A stretch of DNA of 64,000 bases from Agrobacterium cucumeris (GTDB taxonomy: Bacteria > Pseudomonadota > Alphaproteobacteria > Rhizobiales > Rhizobiaceae), in the NCBI RefSeq assembly GCF_030036535.1, contig NZ_CP080388.1, forward strand, positions 744,001 through 808,000, in the 5' to 3' direction. Within the stretch, counting starts at the first letter, position 1. The number at the start of each line of letters is the position of its first letter. Shown piece by piece: positions 1 through 9,414 of the stretch. The notes below the pieces were generated by a model, which saw only the letters and a program-made list of their open reading frames with translations, searched no databases and had not been told where the DNA came from. A program made the position numbers and the translations under genes.

Positions 1-6
1 CGTGGA

Positions 7-170
7 GGGCACCCCCCTCTGTCCTGCCGGACATCTCCCCCTCAAGGGGGGAGATCGATATGCGGCGGCCTCTCGGCCATCTCCAACGTTGCGAGTGAGC
101 GAGCGTTTTCTTCTGGCCGATCTCCCTCCTTGTGGGGGAGATGCCCGGCAGGGCAGAGGGGGGTGGCCCC
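7..170. repeat. RIME-like mosaic palindromic element
   Basis: The outer arms are inverted copies of each other: about 7-57 runs into a C-rich/G-rich palindrome and about 118-170 mirrors it. Each arm carries its own hairpin (33-55 and 120-142, ATCTCC...GGAGAT). The 60-base centre is not palindromic. Arms with two internal palindromes resemble the rhizobial intergenic mosaic elements (RIME). The family name is inferred from architecture only. It sits just before rhaT, probably between it and an upstream binding-protein gene outside the window. Confidence 0.7.
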
Positions 171-207
171 GATCACTTCACTCAAAACTGACCGGTAAGA
201 CCTGATA

Positions 208-1740
208 ATGCGTGCTGAAACCCAAACCATCAACATGACAGAGGCTTCGAGCGCCACGCCCATTCTGGAAATGCGCGGCATCAGCCAGATATTCCCCGGC
301 GTGAAAGCGCTGGATGGCGTCGATATTGCGCTTTATCCCGGCAAGGTCACCGCGCTGATCGGCGAGAATGGCGCGGGCAAATCCACGCTCGTCAAAATCC
401 TCACCGGCATCTACCGCCCGAACGAAGGCGAAATCCTGCTGGATGGCAAGGCTGTGACCTTTCACGGTGCGCAAGATGCCATCGATGCCGGCGTCACCGC
501 CATTCATCAGGAAACCGTGCTGTTCGACGAGCTCTCGGTCGGCGAAAACATCTTCCTCGGCCATGCGCCAAAAGGCCGTTTCGGCCTGATCGACTGGAAG
601 ACCATCAATGAGCGAGCCAGAATTCTGCTGGAACAGCTCGAAAGCACCATCGACCCTACCATCCGGTTGAAAGATCTTTCGATCGCCCAGCGCCATCTGG
701 TGGCCATCGCCCGTGCGTTGTCAGTCGAGGCGCGCATCGTGATCATGGACGAACCGACGGCTGCGCTTTCCCGCAAGGAGATCGATGATCTCTTCCGCAT
801 TGTCGAGAACCTCAAACGGCAGGGCAAGGCGATCCTCTTCATCAGCCACAAGTTCGATGAAGTCTATGAAATCGCCGAGAATTACGCCGTGTTCCGCGAC
901 GGGAAAATGGTCGGAGCCGGCACACTCGCCACCACGCCACAGGATGAGATCGTGCGCCTGATGGTCGGTCGCGACGTGACGAACGCCTTCCCCAAGCAGG
1001 CCGTCACTCTGGGACCAACGGTTTTGTCAGTTCGCGATTACTCGCACCAGACGGAATTCCGCGATATTTCGCTCGAGCTGCGCAAAGGCGAGATTCTCGG
1101 CCTTTACGGGCTGATCGGCGCCGGTCGCTCCGAACTCTGCCAGTCGCTGTTCGGCATCACCCGGCCGGCCTCTGGTGAGGTGACACTGAACGGCCAACGG
1201 CTCACCATTCGTTCGCCGGAGGATGCGATCCGCGCCGGCATCGTTTACGTGCCGGAAGAGCGCGGCCGCCATGGGCTGGCGCTGGACATGCCAATCTATC
1301 AGAACATGTCGCTGCCCTCTCTCACGCGCACATCGCGCAAGGGGTTTCTCGCCGCCGCCAATGAATTTGCGCTGGCGCGCAAATATGCGTCCCGTCTCGA
1401 TCTACGTGCGGCTGCACTCTCCGTGCCTGTTGGCACGCTTTCGGGCGGCAACCAGCAGAAGGTAGTGATCGGCAAGTGGCTCGCCACCCAGCCCAAGGTC
1501 ATCATTCTCGACGAGCCGACCAAGGGCATCGATATCGGCTCCAAGGCCGCCGTGCATGGCTTCATCAGCGAGCTTGCGGCCGAGGGGCTTTCCATCATCA
1601 TGATTTCATCCGAACTTCCCGAAATCCTCGGCATGTCCGACCGTGCCATCGTCATGCGCGAAGGCCTGATGGCGGGCCAGTTCGAACGCGCCGATTTTTC
1701 TCCGGAAAAGCTGGTGCGCGCCGCCACCGGCAATGCCTGA
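208..1740 (+). CDS. rhaT: Rhamnose ABC transporter, ATP-binding protein RhaT
   Basis: This is the duplicated ATPase of a CUT2-type sugar importer, powering inner-membrane uptake, most likely of L-rhamnose. The 510 aa hold two nucleotide-binding domains. The first has a Walker A (GENGAGKST, residues 52-60) and a Walker B ending in MDEPTAAL. The second has a degenerate Walker A (GLIGAGRSEL), an intact LSGGNQQK signature and LDEPTKGID. Degeneracy of one site is normal for the RbsA/AraG family. The following genes (two permeases, mutarotase, kinase) match the Rhizobium leguminosarum rhaTPQUK order, which is why rhamnose is favoured over ribose. No strong Shine-Dalgarno precedes 208, so a start at 235 (MTEASS) is also possible. 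Confidence 0.9.
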   Translation: MRAETQTINMTEASSATPILEMRGISQIFPGVKALDGVDIALYPGKVTALIGENGAGKSTLVKILTGIYRPNEGEILLDGKAVTFHGAQDAIDAGVTAIHQETVLFDELSVGENIFLGHAPKGRFGLIDWKTINERARILLEQLESTIDPTIRLKDLSIAQRHLVAIARALSVEARIVIMDEPTAALSRKEIDDLFRIVENLKRQGKAILFISHKFDEVYEIAENYAVFRDGKMVGAGTLATTPQDEIVRLMVGRDVTNAFPKQAVTLGPTVLSVRDYSHQTEFRDISLELRKGEILGLYGLIGAGRSELCQSLFGITRPASGEVTLNGQRLTIRSPEDAIRAGIVYVPEERGRHGLALDMPIYQNMSLPSLTRTSRKGFLAAANEFALARKYASRLDLRAAALSVPVGTLSGGNQQKVVIGKWLATQPKVIILDEPTKGIDIGSKAAVHGFISELAAEGLSIIMISSELPEILGMSDRAIVMREGLMAGQFERADFSPEKLVRAATGNA

Positions 1741-1753
1741 GAGGGGCAACCAC

Positions 1754-2755
1754 ATGCAACGTCTACTCAAAAATCGCGAATGGCTGCTGGCGGGCATCAT
1801 CATCGTCATGATCGCCGGTTTTGCGCTGCGCGCGCCCGGTTTCAGCCGGCCCGGCAATCTCGTCAATATCTTCAACGACACGTCCATCCTCATCATTCTG
1901 GCGCTTGGCCAGATGGCGGTCATTCTCACCAAATCCATTGATCTCTCCGTCGCCGCCAATCTCGCCTTTACCGGCATGGCGGTGGCGATGACCAATGCCG
2001 CCTTTCCGGGTATTCCCCTGCCGCTTCTCATCGCCATGGCGGTCGGCATCGGTGCGTTTCTCGGCTCGCTCAACGGCGTACTGGTCTGGTGGCTCGGCAT
2101 TCCGCCCATCGTCGTCACGCTCGGCACGCTCACCATCTATCGCGGCATGGCCTTCGTGCTGTCGGGCGGCGGCTGGGTGAATGCGCACCAGCTTTCGCCG
2201 ACCTTCCTCAATGTACCGCGCACCGTAATCCTCGGCATGCCGGTTCTTTCATGGGTGGCGATCCTCATCATCGTCGGTGCCTGGCTGGTGCTCAGCCGCA
2301 CCTCCTTTGGCCGTTCGGCCTATGCATCGGGTGGTAATCCGAGTGCAGCCGTTTATGCGGGCATCGATGTCGGCCGCACGCGCTTCTTCGCCTTCGTACT
2401 GTCAGGTGCGCTTGCCGGGCTCGCCAGCTATCTCTGGGTATCGCGTTATGCGGTTGCCTATGTCGATATCGCCGCCGGTTTCGAACTGGACAGTGTGGCG
2501 GCCAATGTGATTGGCGGCATCTCGATTGCCGGTGGCATCGGCTCGGTGGCCGGCGCCGTGCTTGGCGCGCTGTTCCTCGGCGTCATCAAGAACGCGCTCC
2601 CGGTCATCGGCATCTCGCCCTTCGCGCAGATGGCGATATCAGGCGTGGTGATCGTGCTTGCCGTCGTCTTCAACGCCCGCGCCGAAGCTCGAAAAGGCCG
2701 CATCATCCTGCGCGACCGGGCGGCAGCCGATCAGGCCAAGGAGGCCGCAGCATGA
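1754..2755 (+). CDS. rhaP: Rhamnose ABC transporter permease RhaP
   Basis: This is a CUT2-family inner-membrane permease of 333 aa with about eight to ten hydrophobic segments, including one near the N-terminus (LLAGIIIVMIAGFAL). It carries the family stretch around TKSIDLSVAAN and the late Gly-rich VIGGISIAGGIGS loop that contacts the ATPase. I chose the ATG at 1754 because GAGGGG lies seven bases upstream. An in-frame ATG at 1733 would overlap the end of rhaT. It probably forms a heterodimeric channel with RhaQ. Its 3' end overlaps rhaQ by four bases (ATGA), indicating translational coupling. Confidence 0.88.
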   Translation: MQRLLKNREWLLAGIIIVMIAGFALRAPGFSRPGNLVNIFNDTSILIILALGQMAVILTKSIDLSVAANLAFTGMAVAMTNAAFPGIPLPLLIAMAVGIGAFLGSLNGVLVWWLGIPPIVVTLGTLTIYRGMAFVLSGGGWVNAHQLSPTFLNVPRTVILGMPVLSWVAILIIVGAWLVLSRTSFGRSAYASGGNPSAAVYAGIDVGRTRFFAFVLSGALAGLASYLWVSRYAVAYVDIAAGFELDSVAANVIGGISIAGGIGSVAGAVLGALFLGVIKNALPVIGISPFAQMAISGVVIVLAVVFNARAEARKGRIILRDRAAADQAKEAAA

Positions 2756-3756
2756 CCTCGCAACCGACACAGACACCCCGCATCATCCCGGACAAGCTCG
2801 GTACGCCGCTGCGCCGTGTCATGGCCAGCTGGGAAGTGCTACTGCTGGGCGTTGCGATCCTGATCTTCATCGCCAACTCGCTCGCCTCGCCCTATTTCCT
2901 CAATGCCTGGAACCTCTCCGACGCAACCTTCAATTTCACCGAAAAGGCGATCATCGCCTTTGCCATGGCCCTGCTGATCATTGCCGGTGAAATCGATCTA
3001 TCCGTCGCCGCCATCATTGCGCTTGCCTCCACCGCCATGGGTGCGGCGGTACAGATGGGCGTCGGCACGCCCGGCCTCGTCGCCATCGGCATCGGCACTG
3101 GGCTTTTGTGCGGGGCTTTCAACGGCTTTCTGGTCGCCGGGCTGAAACTGCCGTCCATCGTCGTCACCATCGGCACGATGAGCCTGTTTCGCGGCATCTC
3201 CTATATGGTGCTGGGCGATCAGGCCTATGGCAAATATCCGGCCGACTTCGCCTATTTCGGCCAGGGTTACGTGATCTCGGTCATATCCTTCGAATTCGTG
3301 CTGTTCATCGTCATGGCTGTCCTCTTCGCCATTCTGCTGCACACCACCAATTTCGGCCGGCAGGTCTATGTCATCGGCACCAATCCCTTCGCCGCCCGCT
3401 TCTCCGGCATTCCCGTCGAGCGGGTGAAGTTCATCCTCTTCCTGCTCACCGGCCTGATGAGCGGCATCGCCGCCGTCTGCCTCACCTCCCGTCTCGGCTC
3501 CACCCGCCCGTCGATCGCTCAGGGCTGGGAGCTTGAAGTGGTGACCATGGTGGTGCTGGGCGGCGTTTCCATTCTCGGCGGCTCGGGCACCATTGCCGGC
3601 GTCGTCATCGCCGCCTTCGTCATGGGCCTTGTCACCTTTGGTCTTGGCCTGCTGAATGTGCCTGGTATCGTCATGTCGATCTTCGTCGGCCTGTTGCTGA
3701 TCGTCACCATCGCCATCCCCATCGTCGTTCGTCGCCTTAGAGCCATGAGAGGCTGA
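2752..3756 (+). CDS. rhaQ: Rhamnose ABC transporter permease RhaQ
   Basis: This is the second permease subunit, 334 aa and hydrophobic throughout, with the same CUT2 landmarks as RhaP: AGEIDLSVAA early and VVLGGVSILGGSGT late. A polar N-terminal tail of about 25 residues precedes the first membrane span (VLLLGVAILIFIANSL). The start codon overlaps the rhaP stop (ATGA). Two different permeases with one double ATPase is the expected composition of a rhizobial rhamnose importer. Only three bases separate its stop from the mutarotase start, so the genes are clearly one transcript. Confidence 0.88.
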   Translation: MTSQPTQTPRIIPDKLGTPLRRVMASWEVLLLGVAILIFIANSLASPYFLNAWNLSDATFNFTEKAIIAFAMALLIIAGEIDLSVAAIIALASTAMGAAVQMGVGTPGLVAIGIGTGLLCGAFNGFLVAGLKLPSIVVTIGTMSLFRGISYMVLGDQAYGKYPADFAYFGQGYVISVISFEFVLFIVMAVLFAILLHTTNFGRQVYVIGTNPFAARFSGIPVERVKFILFLLTGLMSGIAAVCLTSRLGSTRPSIAQGWELEVVTMVVLGGVSILGGSGTIAGVVIAAFVMGLVTFGLGLLNVPGIVMSIFVGLLLIVTIAIPIVVRRLRAMRG

Positions 3757-3759
3757 GCT

Positions 3760-4083
3760 ATGCCGGAATTCGAAAAACACGCCTTCAAGATGAAGCTCCA
3801 TGCTGGCAAGCAGGCCGAATACAAAAAACGCCATGACGAAATATGGCCGGAACTGGTGACGCTGCTGCATGAAGCCGGCGTGAGCGATTACTCCATCCAT
3901 CTCGACCCGGAAACGAACATCCTGTTCGGCGTTCTCACGCGTCCCAAAAACCACGGCATGGCGGCATTGCCCGAGCATGCCGTGATGAAGAAATGGTGGG
4001 CGCATATGGCAGATATCATGGAAAGTAACGCCGACAATTCACCTGTGGCGAAAGACCTCGTGCCGGTGTTCCATCTGCCATGA
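3760..4083 (+). CDS. rhaU: L-rhamnose mutarotase RhaU
   Basis: At 107 aa this matches the short dimeric L-rhamnose mutarotase family (RhaM/RhaU). That enzyme interconverts alpha and beta anomers of L-rhamnose in the cytoplasm before phosphorylation or isomerisation. Family features seen are the early K-x-K-L-H...[13 protein letters not shown] segment, the central [15 protein letters not shown] and the C-terminal [10 protein letters not shown]. It is tightly packed between rhaQ and rhaK, and the kinase start overlaps its stop (ATGAG). Among sugar operons a mutarotase of this type is strong support for rhamnose as the substrate. Confidence 0.9.
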   Translation: MPEFEKHAFKMKLHAGKQAEYKKRHDEIWPELVTLLHEAGVSDYSIHLDPETNILFGVLTRPKNHGMAALPEHAVMKKWWAHMADIMESNADNSPVAKDLVPVFHLP

Positions 4084-5462
4084 GCGACAGCATCAAGCCC
4101 GGTCGCATCGCGGTCATCGATATCGGCAAAACCAATGCCAAGGTCGTCGTCATCGACACCGGTAGCGGTGAGGAAATTGCCAGCGACAGGCGGGCAAACC
4201 CCGTCCTTCGCGACGGCATTTATCCGCATTACGATGTGGAGATGCTCTGGAGCTTCATTCTCGCCTCTCTGCAGCGGTTTGGCGAGGAACCGGGCTTCGA
4301 CGCGATTTCGATCACCACCCATGGCGCAGCGGCTGCCCTTCTCGATGAGAACGGCGATCTTGCCATGCCGGTGCTGGATTATGAGCACAGCTATCCCGCC
4401 GCTGTTCAGGAAGCCTATCTTGGCCTGAGACCCGATTTTTCAGAAACCGGCTCGCCGCAGCTTCCCGTCGGGCTGAACCTTGGCGCACAAATCCATTTTC
4501 AGAAAACCGCGTTTCCACAGGAGTTCGCCAGGGTACGCAGCATCGTCACCTATGCGCAATATTGGGCGGGGCGGCTGACCGGCGTTCACGCGACCGAAAC
4601 GACGTCCCTCGGTTGCCACACTGACCTCTGGAACCCGCGGCGAAAAATCTTCTCCTCGCTGGTCGATCGTCTCGGCATCGGGCAATTGATGGCGCCGGTG
4701 CGTTCCGCTTTCGATGTGCTCGGGCCGGTTCGCAGGTCACTGGCGCAGGAAATGGGCCTTTCGCCTGACATGCCGGTCTATTGCGGTATCCACGATTCCA
4801 ACGCATCCCTCCTGCCGCATCTGTTGCGCCGGCAGGGCGATTTTTCGGTCGTCTCGACCGGCACATGGGTGGTGAATTTCGCCATCGGCGGCACAGTGGA
4901 TACGCTGGACCCCGCCCGTGACACGCTGTTGAATGTCGATGCTCTCGGACGCCCCGTTCCGTCCTCCCGTTTTATGGGCGGCAGGGAATATGAAATGTTG
5001 ACGCAGCAATTCGGGCCTGCGCCGGACGACGAGATCGAGGCGACGCTTGGTGGTGTGCTGGCCAGGGGCATGATGCTGTTGCCCAGCGTCGTCGGCGGTT
5101 CCGGCCCCTTTCCCGGCAAAACGGCGCGCTGGATCAATGACGAAAACGCCACGGTCGCGGAGCGGCACGCGGCGGCATCCCTTTATCTTGCGCTTATGAC
5201 GGAGTTCAGTCTTTCGCTGATCGGGCGAAAAGGCCCGGTGCTGGTTGAAGGCCCATTTGCCAGCAATGCGCTTTATCTCAAGGCGCTGGCGGGTTTTGCC
5301 AATACGGAGGTGATCGCCGTCGGCGGTTCCACCGGCACCAGCGCGGGCGCCGCACTCCTCACCGGCATCAGGCCGCTTGCCGGCCGGGAGCGTCATTTCG
5401 CTCCTGATAGCATCGCCGGGCTTGATCCATATCGTAGCGACTGGCTCGCGCGTCTGGGTTGA
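4080..5462 (+). CDS. rhaK: FGGY-family sugar kinase, RhaK (rhamnose/rhamnulose kinase)
   Basis: This 460 aa kinase of the FGGY family phosphorylates the imported sugar using ATP in the cytoplasm. The N-terminal phosphate-binding segment is [13 protein letters not shown] (residues about 14-26). The middle contains [15 protein letters not shown] and STGTWVVNF (adenosine/phosphate loops of the actin-like fold), and the end has [15 protein letters not shown]. leguminosarum RhaK is known to be needed for both catabolism and transport in the equivalent operon. Length is normal. It is the last gene of the operon and is followed by a strong hairpin shared with the convergent hydrolase gene. Confidence 0.88.
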   Translation: MSDSIKPGRIAVIDIGKTNAKVVVIDTGSGEEIASDRRANPVLRDGIYPHYDVEMLWSFILASLQRFGEEPGFDAISITTHGAAAALLDENGDLAMPVLDYEHSYPAAVQEAYLGLRPDFSETGSPQLPVGLNLGAQIHFQKTAFPQEFARVRSIVTYAQYWAGRLTGVHATETTSLGCHTDLWNPRRKIFSSLVDRLGIGQLMAPVRSAFDVLGPVRRSLAQEMGLSPDMPVYCGIHDSNASLLPHLLRRQGDFSVVSTGTWVVNFAIGGTVDTLDPARDTLLNVDALGRPVPSSRFMGGREYEMLTQQFGPAPDDEIEATLGGVLARGMMLLPSVVGGSGPFPGKTARWINDENATVAERHAAASLYLALMTEFSLSLIGRKGPVLVEGPFASNALYLKALAGFANTEVIAVGGSTGTSAGAALLTGIRPLAGRERHFAPDSIAGLDPYRSDWLARLG

Positions 5463-5470
5463 CGCAAAAT

Positions 5471-5504
5471 ACGAAATGCGGCCTCGAATGAAGCCGCATT
5501 TCGT
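5471..5504. terminator. Bidirectional hairpin terminator between rhaK and hydrolase
   Basis: A perfect 12-bp stem (ACGAAATGCGGC at 5471-5482 with its complement at 5493-5504) closes a 10-base loop, with T-rich sequence after it on the plus strand and A-rich sequence before it. It lies in the only gap between two convergent genes, as expected for a shared intrinsic terminator. Confidence 0.8.
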
Positions 5505-5516
5505 TTCGTCTTAAGA

Positions 5517-6353
5517 TCAGCCCTTGATGAAGGCCAGAAGATCGGCGTTCAGCACATCGGCGTTGATGGTCAGCATGCCGTGCGAGAAACCGGGATAGGT
5601 CTTCAACGTACCGTTTTTCAAGAGCTTTACCGACTTCAGCGCGGAGTCGGCAATCGGCACGATCTGGTCGTCTTCGCCGTGCAGCACCAGTGTCGGTACG
5701 CTGATCGCCTTCAGGTCTTCCGTCTGGTCGGTTTCGGAGAAGGCCTTGATGCCATCGTAATGGGCCTTTGCGCCACCCATCATGCCCTGCCGCCACCAGT
5801 TCTGGATCACACCTTCCTGCGCGGTCGCACCATCACGGTTAAAACCGTAGAACGGGCCGGACGGCACATCGCGGAAGAACTGCGCGCGATTTGCGGCAAG
5901 CGCCGAGCGGAAGCCGTCAAAAACCTCCATCGGCAGGCCTTCGGGGTTTTCCGCGGTCTTGAGCATCAGAGGTGGCACGGCGGAAACGAGCACGGCCTTG
6001 GCAACGCGGCCGGCGGGTTCGCCATGTTTGGCAACATAACGGGCAACTTCGCCGCCGCCGGTGGAGTGGCCGATATGGACGGCATTCTTCAGGTCGAGCG
6101 CCTCGGCGACGGCAAAAGCGTCAGCGGCGTAATGATCCATGTCGTGACCTTCGGCAACCTGGGCAGACCGGCCATGGCCACGGCGATCATGGGCGATGAC
6201 GCGAAAACCCTTGGAAAGGAAGAACAGCATCTGCGCATCCCAATCATCGGAAGAGAGCGGCCAGCCGTGGTGAAACATGATGGGCTGGGCATCCTTCGGG
6301 CCCCAGTCCTTGTAGAAGATTTCGGTTCCGTCTGTCGTCTTTACAAAGCCCAT
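5517..6353 (-). CDS. Alpha/beta hydrolase, non-heme chloroperoxidase-like
   Basis: This 278 aa protein has the alpha/beta hydrolase fold of the cofactor-free haloperoxidase/arylesterase group. The [11 protein letters not shown] oxyanion segment (28-38) is followed by the nucleophile elbow GHSTGG with Ser97, an acid in GEDDQ (about residue 228) and His258 in GFSHG, giving a complete catalytic triad. Such proteins are usually esterases; halogenation is often incidental. The start is set at 6353: GGAG ends seven bases upstream, whereas the nearby ATG at 6359 is too close. No signal peptide is visible, so it is cytoplasmic. The substrate cannot be told from sequence. It is transcribed alone and converges on rhaK. 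Confidence 0.85.
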   Translation of the reverse strand: MGFVKTTDGTEIFYKDWGPKDAQPIMFHHGWPLSSDDWDAQMLFFLSKGFRVIAHDRRGHGRSAQVAEGHDMDHYAADAFAVAEALDLKNAVHIGHSTGGGEVARYVAKHGEPAGRVAKAVLVSAVPPLMLKTAENPEGLPMEVFDGFRSALAANRAQFFRDVPSGPFYGFNRDGATAQEGVIQNWWRQGMMGGAKAHYDGIKAFSETDQTEDLKAISVPTLVLHGEDDQIVPIADSALKSVKLLKNGTLKTYPGFSHGMLTINADVLNADLLAFIKG

Positions 6354-6614
6354 GATCATTCTCCTTCGGTTGCGTTGGCATCTTCCGGTGCGGTGTCAGT
6401 TGTGCGCCGGTTTGATGGAGGGATGATGACGCAGGGCAACGGTTGCGACAATTGCAACAATAATTGGCAATGAATTGCTGTTTATGAAATTATCTTTTCG
6501 ATCCGCCTGGCTGCACACGCATCGAACCGCTCCGCGCCCTCACTCTGCAGTGAGAACGAGAGGATAGGCAGACGGTTCCGTGAATTCAATCACCTACTGG
6601 GGCGACCCTCGTCT

Positions 6615-7310
6615 TCAATCCACCTCGGGATCGTATTCCCTCGGGCTGTCATCCTTGGAAAACAACACACAAGGTCCGCGGGAACCGCGCGGATCATAGG
6701 CATAGCCCTTGGCCGTCAGCGCCTGCATGATATCGCGAACCCCGGCAAGGCCATAAAGATGGTCATGCAGCTCGACGAATATCCGCTCCACGCCGGCAAG
6801 ATCGGCCCTGCCAAGCAGGTCACGTTCGGCGCCTTCAATATCCATCACGAGGGCGGTAATGCCGTGGCCGGCAATAAATTCATCGATATTTTCGGAAGAG
6901 ATTTCGATGCGCTGTTCATAAGGCCCCTGATTTTCGTCCATGGAGGACATCCAAAGATCCTTGCGGACGTAGAAAGGATAGGTGCTCGGCGCATCGGCGG
7001 TGAGAAGCCCCTGCGAAAACACGACATTGCCGCGGCAATTGGCCTTGAGCACCCGCTCTGCCAGCGCCGCCGTCGACGGATTGGCCTCAAAAGCCCACAC
7101 CGAAACATCGTCAATGCCGGCAATGATGGAGGTGATGATGCCGATGCCGGACCCCAGTTCCAGCACGCGGTCGCCGGGCTTGATGGCTTTCAGGACGCTG
7201 CGGGCCTCTTTCGCCTCATAGCTGCCGTCGGTCAGCGCCTGCCAGATGACGGGCGACACCTCATCGGAAGAAAGAGGCAGGGCAACTCCATGCACGTCCA
7301 GTATTTCCAT
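6615..7310 (-). CDS. FkbM-family SAM-dependent methyltransferase
   Basis: This 231 aa protein has a class I methyltransferase core: VLELGSGIG (49-57, SAM-binding motif I), an acidic residue at FEANPSTAALA (motif II) and the FkbM signature ENIDEFIAGHGITALVMDIEGAERDLL. FkbM proteins O-methylate sugars or polyketides. In rhizobia they often modify surface polysaccharides, but this one is isolated from the polysaccharide locus, so the acceptor is unknown. AAGG lies eight bases before the ATG. A single-gene unit is likely. Confidence 0.85.
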   Translation of the reverse strand: MEILDVHGVALPLSSDEVSPVIWQALTDGSYEAKEARSVLKAIKPGDRVLELGSGIGIITSIIAGIDDVSVWAFEANPSTAALAERVLKANCRGNVVFSQGLLTADAPSTYPFYVRKDLWMSSMDENQGPYEQRIEISSENIDEFIAGHGITALVMDIEGAERDLLGRADLAGVERIFVELHDHLYGLAGVRDIMQALTAKGYAYDPRGSRGPCVLFSKDDSPREYDPEVD

Positions 7311-7470
7311 GTCTCAAGCCTTTTCGCAAAACCCGGTCGTTTCACCAGAACGATCCCGTATCGACCGGAATGCTCTACAGCATCGATGCAGCAACCGGTA
7401 TCGGTTTTAGCAGGAACCGATGCATCCGGTTAAAATTTCGATACGCTTGCAGTGATGCGAAAAGGGGATT

Positions 7471-9405
7471 TCAGACGGAGCTCCAGAACACCAGTTCCTT
7501 GGCCGGCAGCGGCCTGCTGATCAGATAACCCTGTACCTGATCGCAACCCAGACGTCTGACGCATTCATATTGCTCTTCCGTCTCGATGCCTTCGGCAATC
7601 GTGGTCATCCGCAGACTACGGCCCACCCCGACCACAAATTCGACGATCGCCAGCGCGTCACGATCGCTGGTAATATCGCGCAGGAAGGACCGGTCGATCT
7701 TGATCTTGTCGAAGGGTACGCCACGCAAATTCGCAAGCGAGGAATAGCCTGTGCCAAAATCATCCATGGCGATCTTGATGCCGACATCCTTCAGCCGGGT
7801 CAGCGTATTGATCGTCTGATCGCTCTTGTTCAGCAGGATCGATTCGGTGATCTCAAGCTCAAGCCGGCTCGGCTCCAGCCCGCTTTTTTCAAGGGCACCC
7901 ATGACGTTCTGGATGAGGTTGGTGCTGTGAAACTGAACCGGTGACAGGTTTACCGCCACTTTCATGTCCTCGTCCCAGCCCATCGCCTCGCGGCAGGCGG
8001 TCTCCATCACCCATTTTCCGAGCGAATGGATAAGGCCGGTTCGTTCCGCAACGGGAATGAACACGCTGGGCGGCACATCCCCCCGCACGGGATGCTTCCA
8101 GCGCAGAAGTGCCTCGAAGCCGCAGAGCTTGCGTGTCTGCGTTGCCACCTGCGGCTGGTAATAGACTTCCATCTCATCGTTCTGCAGCGCCGTCTGCAGA
8201 TCGGCCTCGAAGGATTTCTTTTCGGTCAGCTGCTTCTGCATACGGACCTTGAAAACACTTGCCCGGCCCGGACCGATGGCTTTCGCCTCATAAAGCGCCA
8301 GATCGGCGCGTTTGAACAATTCATCCGCATCGACTGTACCATGCGATATGGCGATGCCGATGCAGGTGCCGATTTTGACCTCCTGCACGCCAAGCTGGTA
8401 GGTGCGGCTGATCTGGTCGATGAGCTTGGAGGCAAGGCGGCGGGCCGTGTCCTCGTTAAGGTCATCGGAGACCACGGCAAATTCGTCGCCGCCCAGCCGG
8501 CATACCATGTCGTAATCGCCGCTGATGGCCGAAAGCCGCTGCGCCACGGCCTGGAGCAGCGCATCACCCGCATCGTGGCCAAGCGTATCGTTGACGTCCT
8601 TGAACCCGTCGAGATCAAGCAGAAGGATCGCCGTCGTTCCGGTACCGCCGAAGGATCGGCGCAATCTCTCGATCAATTCCTGGCGGAACAGGGACCGGTT
8701 GGGCAGTCCGGTCAGCGCGTCGTGATAGGCGTCATGTTCCAGCCGCACGTTTTTCGCCTGCAGCTCCAGCGTTGCGGCGCGCAGATCGTCCGTCAGGCCG
8801 CGCATGCTTTTCTGTGCACGATTCAGAAGGTCGTTCTGACGAAGCAGCAATATGACTAGCGCGATACCGCAGAGGATGAGGCCACCCGCCAACGCGGTAT
8901 AGACGATGTGAAGCTTGCGCACATCCTCATGGGCTGTATCGATGAGATTGACGTCATAGGCCACTGATGAGGAAGCCAGTGTCGTCATCGGCGCATCAAG
9001 CGCGCTCATGGCCGAAAGCAGATCCGGAACATCCGCCGGTTCCAGACTGTTAATCTGCTGTTCCAGGCGCGCCAGAACGGCATCAAGCTGGGTTACCAGA
9101 TCTCGCCACTGCTGCTTTTCATGGATGAAGGCCCCCAGATTACCCTGTTTCAAAAGCTCCAGGCGGCTGAGCATGATGTCCAGACGCAGCTGCAATTCAT
9201 CCCGGTCAAGCTTGCCGGGGCTTAGCGCGAATACGGCAAGCTTGTTCTGAAGTCGAAGATATTCCGCCACGGTCTGGCTGACGGCCCACGAATCGTTATA
9301 GCGGGCGAACTTCTGCAAAGCGGTTTGCCGCTCGGCAATGACGAAAGCGATATAGCCCGTTGCCAGGACGAAGCAACAGATGATCACCGCCACAAGTTTT
9401 CGCAA
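7471..9405 (-). CDS. Membrane GGDEF-EAL protein (c-di-GMP synthase/phosphodiesterase)
   Basis: This 644 aa protein makes and/or degrades cyclic di-GMP. One membrane span lies at about 4-24, a mostly helical periplasmic domain at 25-165 and a second span at 168-189, followed by a short coiled-coil linker. The GGDEF domain has an intact active site (RLGGDEF, 303-309), but the position of the inhibitory RxxD site reads SGDYD, so product inhibition is probably lost. The EAL domain has EALLRW (431-436), NLSPVQF, ITES, DDFGTGYSSL and AEGIET, so the metal and catalytic residues look complete. The start is a TTG with AAAGG about six bases upstream; no better ATG exists. It lies nine bases after a periplasmic SUOX-fold gene and is probably co-transcribed with it. 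Confidence 0.92.
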   Translation of the reverse strand: MRKLVAVIICCFVLATGYIAFVIAERQTALQKFARYNDSWAVSQTVAEYLRLQNKLAVFALSPGKLDRDELQLRLDIMLSRLELLKQGNLGAFIHEKQQWRDLVTQLDAVLARLEQQINSLEPADVPDLLSAMSALDAPMTTLASSSVAYDVNLIDTAHEDVRKLHIVYTALAGGLILCGIALVILLLRQNDLLNRAQKSMRGLTDDLRAATLELQAKNVRLEHDAYHDALTGLPNRSLFRQELIERLRRSFGGTGTTAILLLDLDGFKDVNDTLGHDAGDALLQAVAQRLSAISGDYDMVCRLGGDEFAVVSDDLNEDTARRLASKLIDQISRTYQLGVQEVKIGTCIGIAISHGTVDADELFKRADLALYEAKAIGPGRASVFKVRMQKQLTEKKSFEADLQTALQNDEMEVYYQPQVATQTRKLCGFEALLRWKHPVRGDVPPSVFIPVAERTGLIHSLGKWVMETACREAMGWDEDMKVAVNLSPVQFHSTNLIQNVMGALEKSGLEPSRLELEITESILLNKSDQTINTLTRLKDVGIKIAMDDFGTGYSSLANLRGVPFDKIKIDRSFLRDITSDRDALAIVEFVVGVGRSLRMTTIAEGIETEEQYECVRRLGCDQVQGYLISRPLPAKELVFWSSV

Positions 9406-9414
9406 ACGGCACCT

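Noticed and set aside
2998..4005. A 335-codon minus-strand frame
   Set aside because: It is antisense to rhaQ and rhaU, and its Asp/Gly/His-rich translation is typical of a shadow frame.
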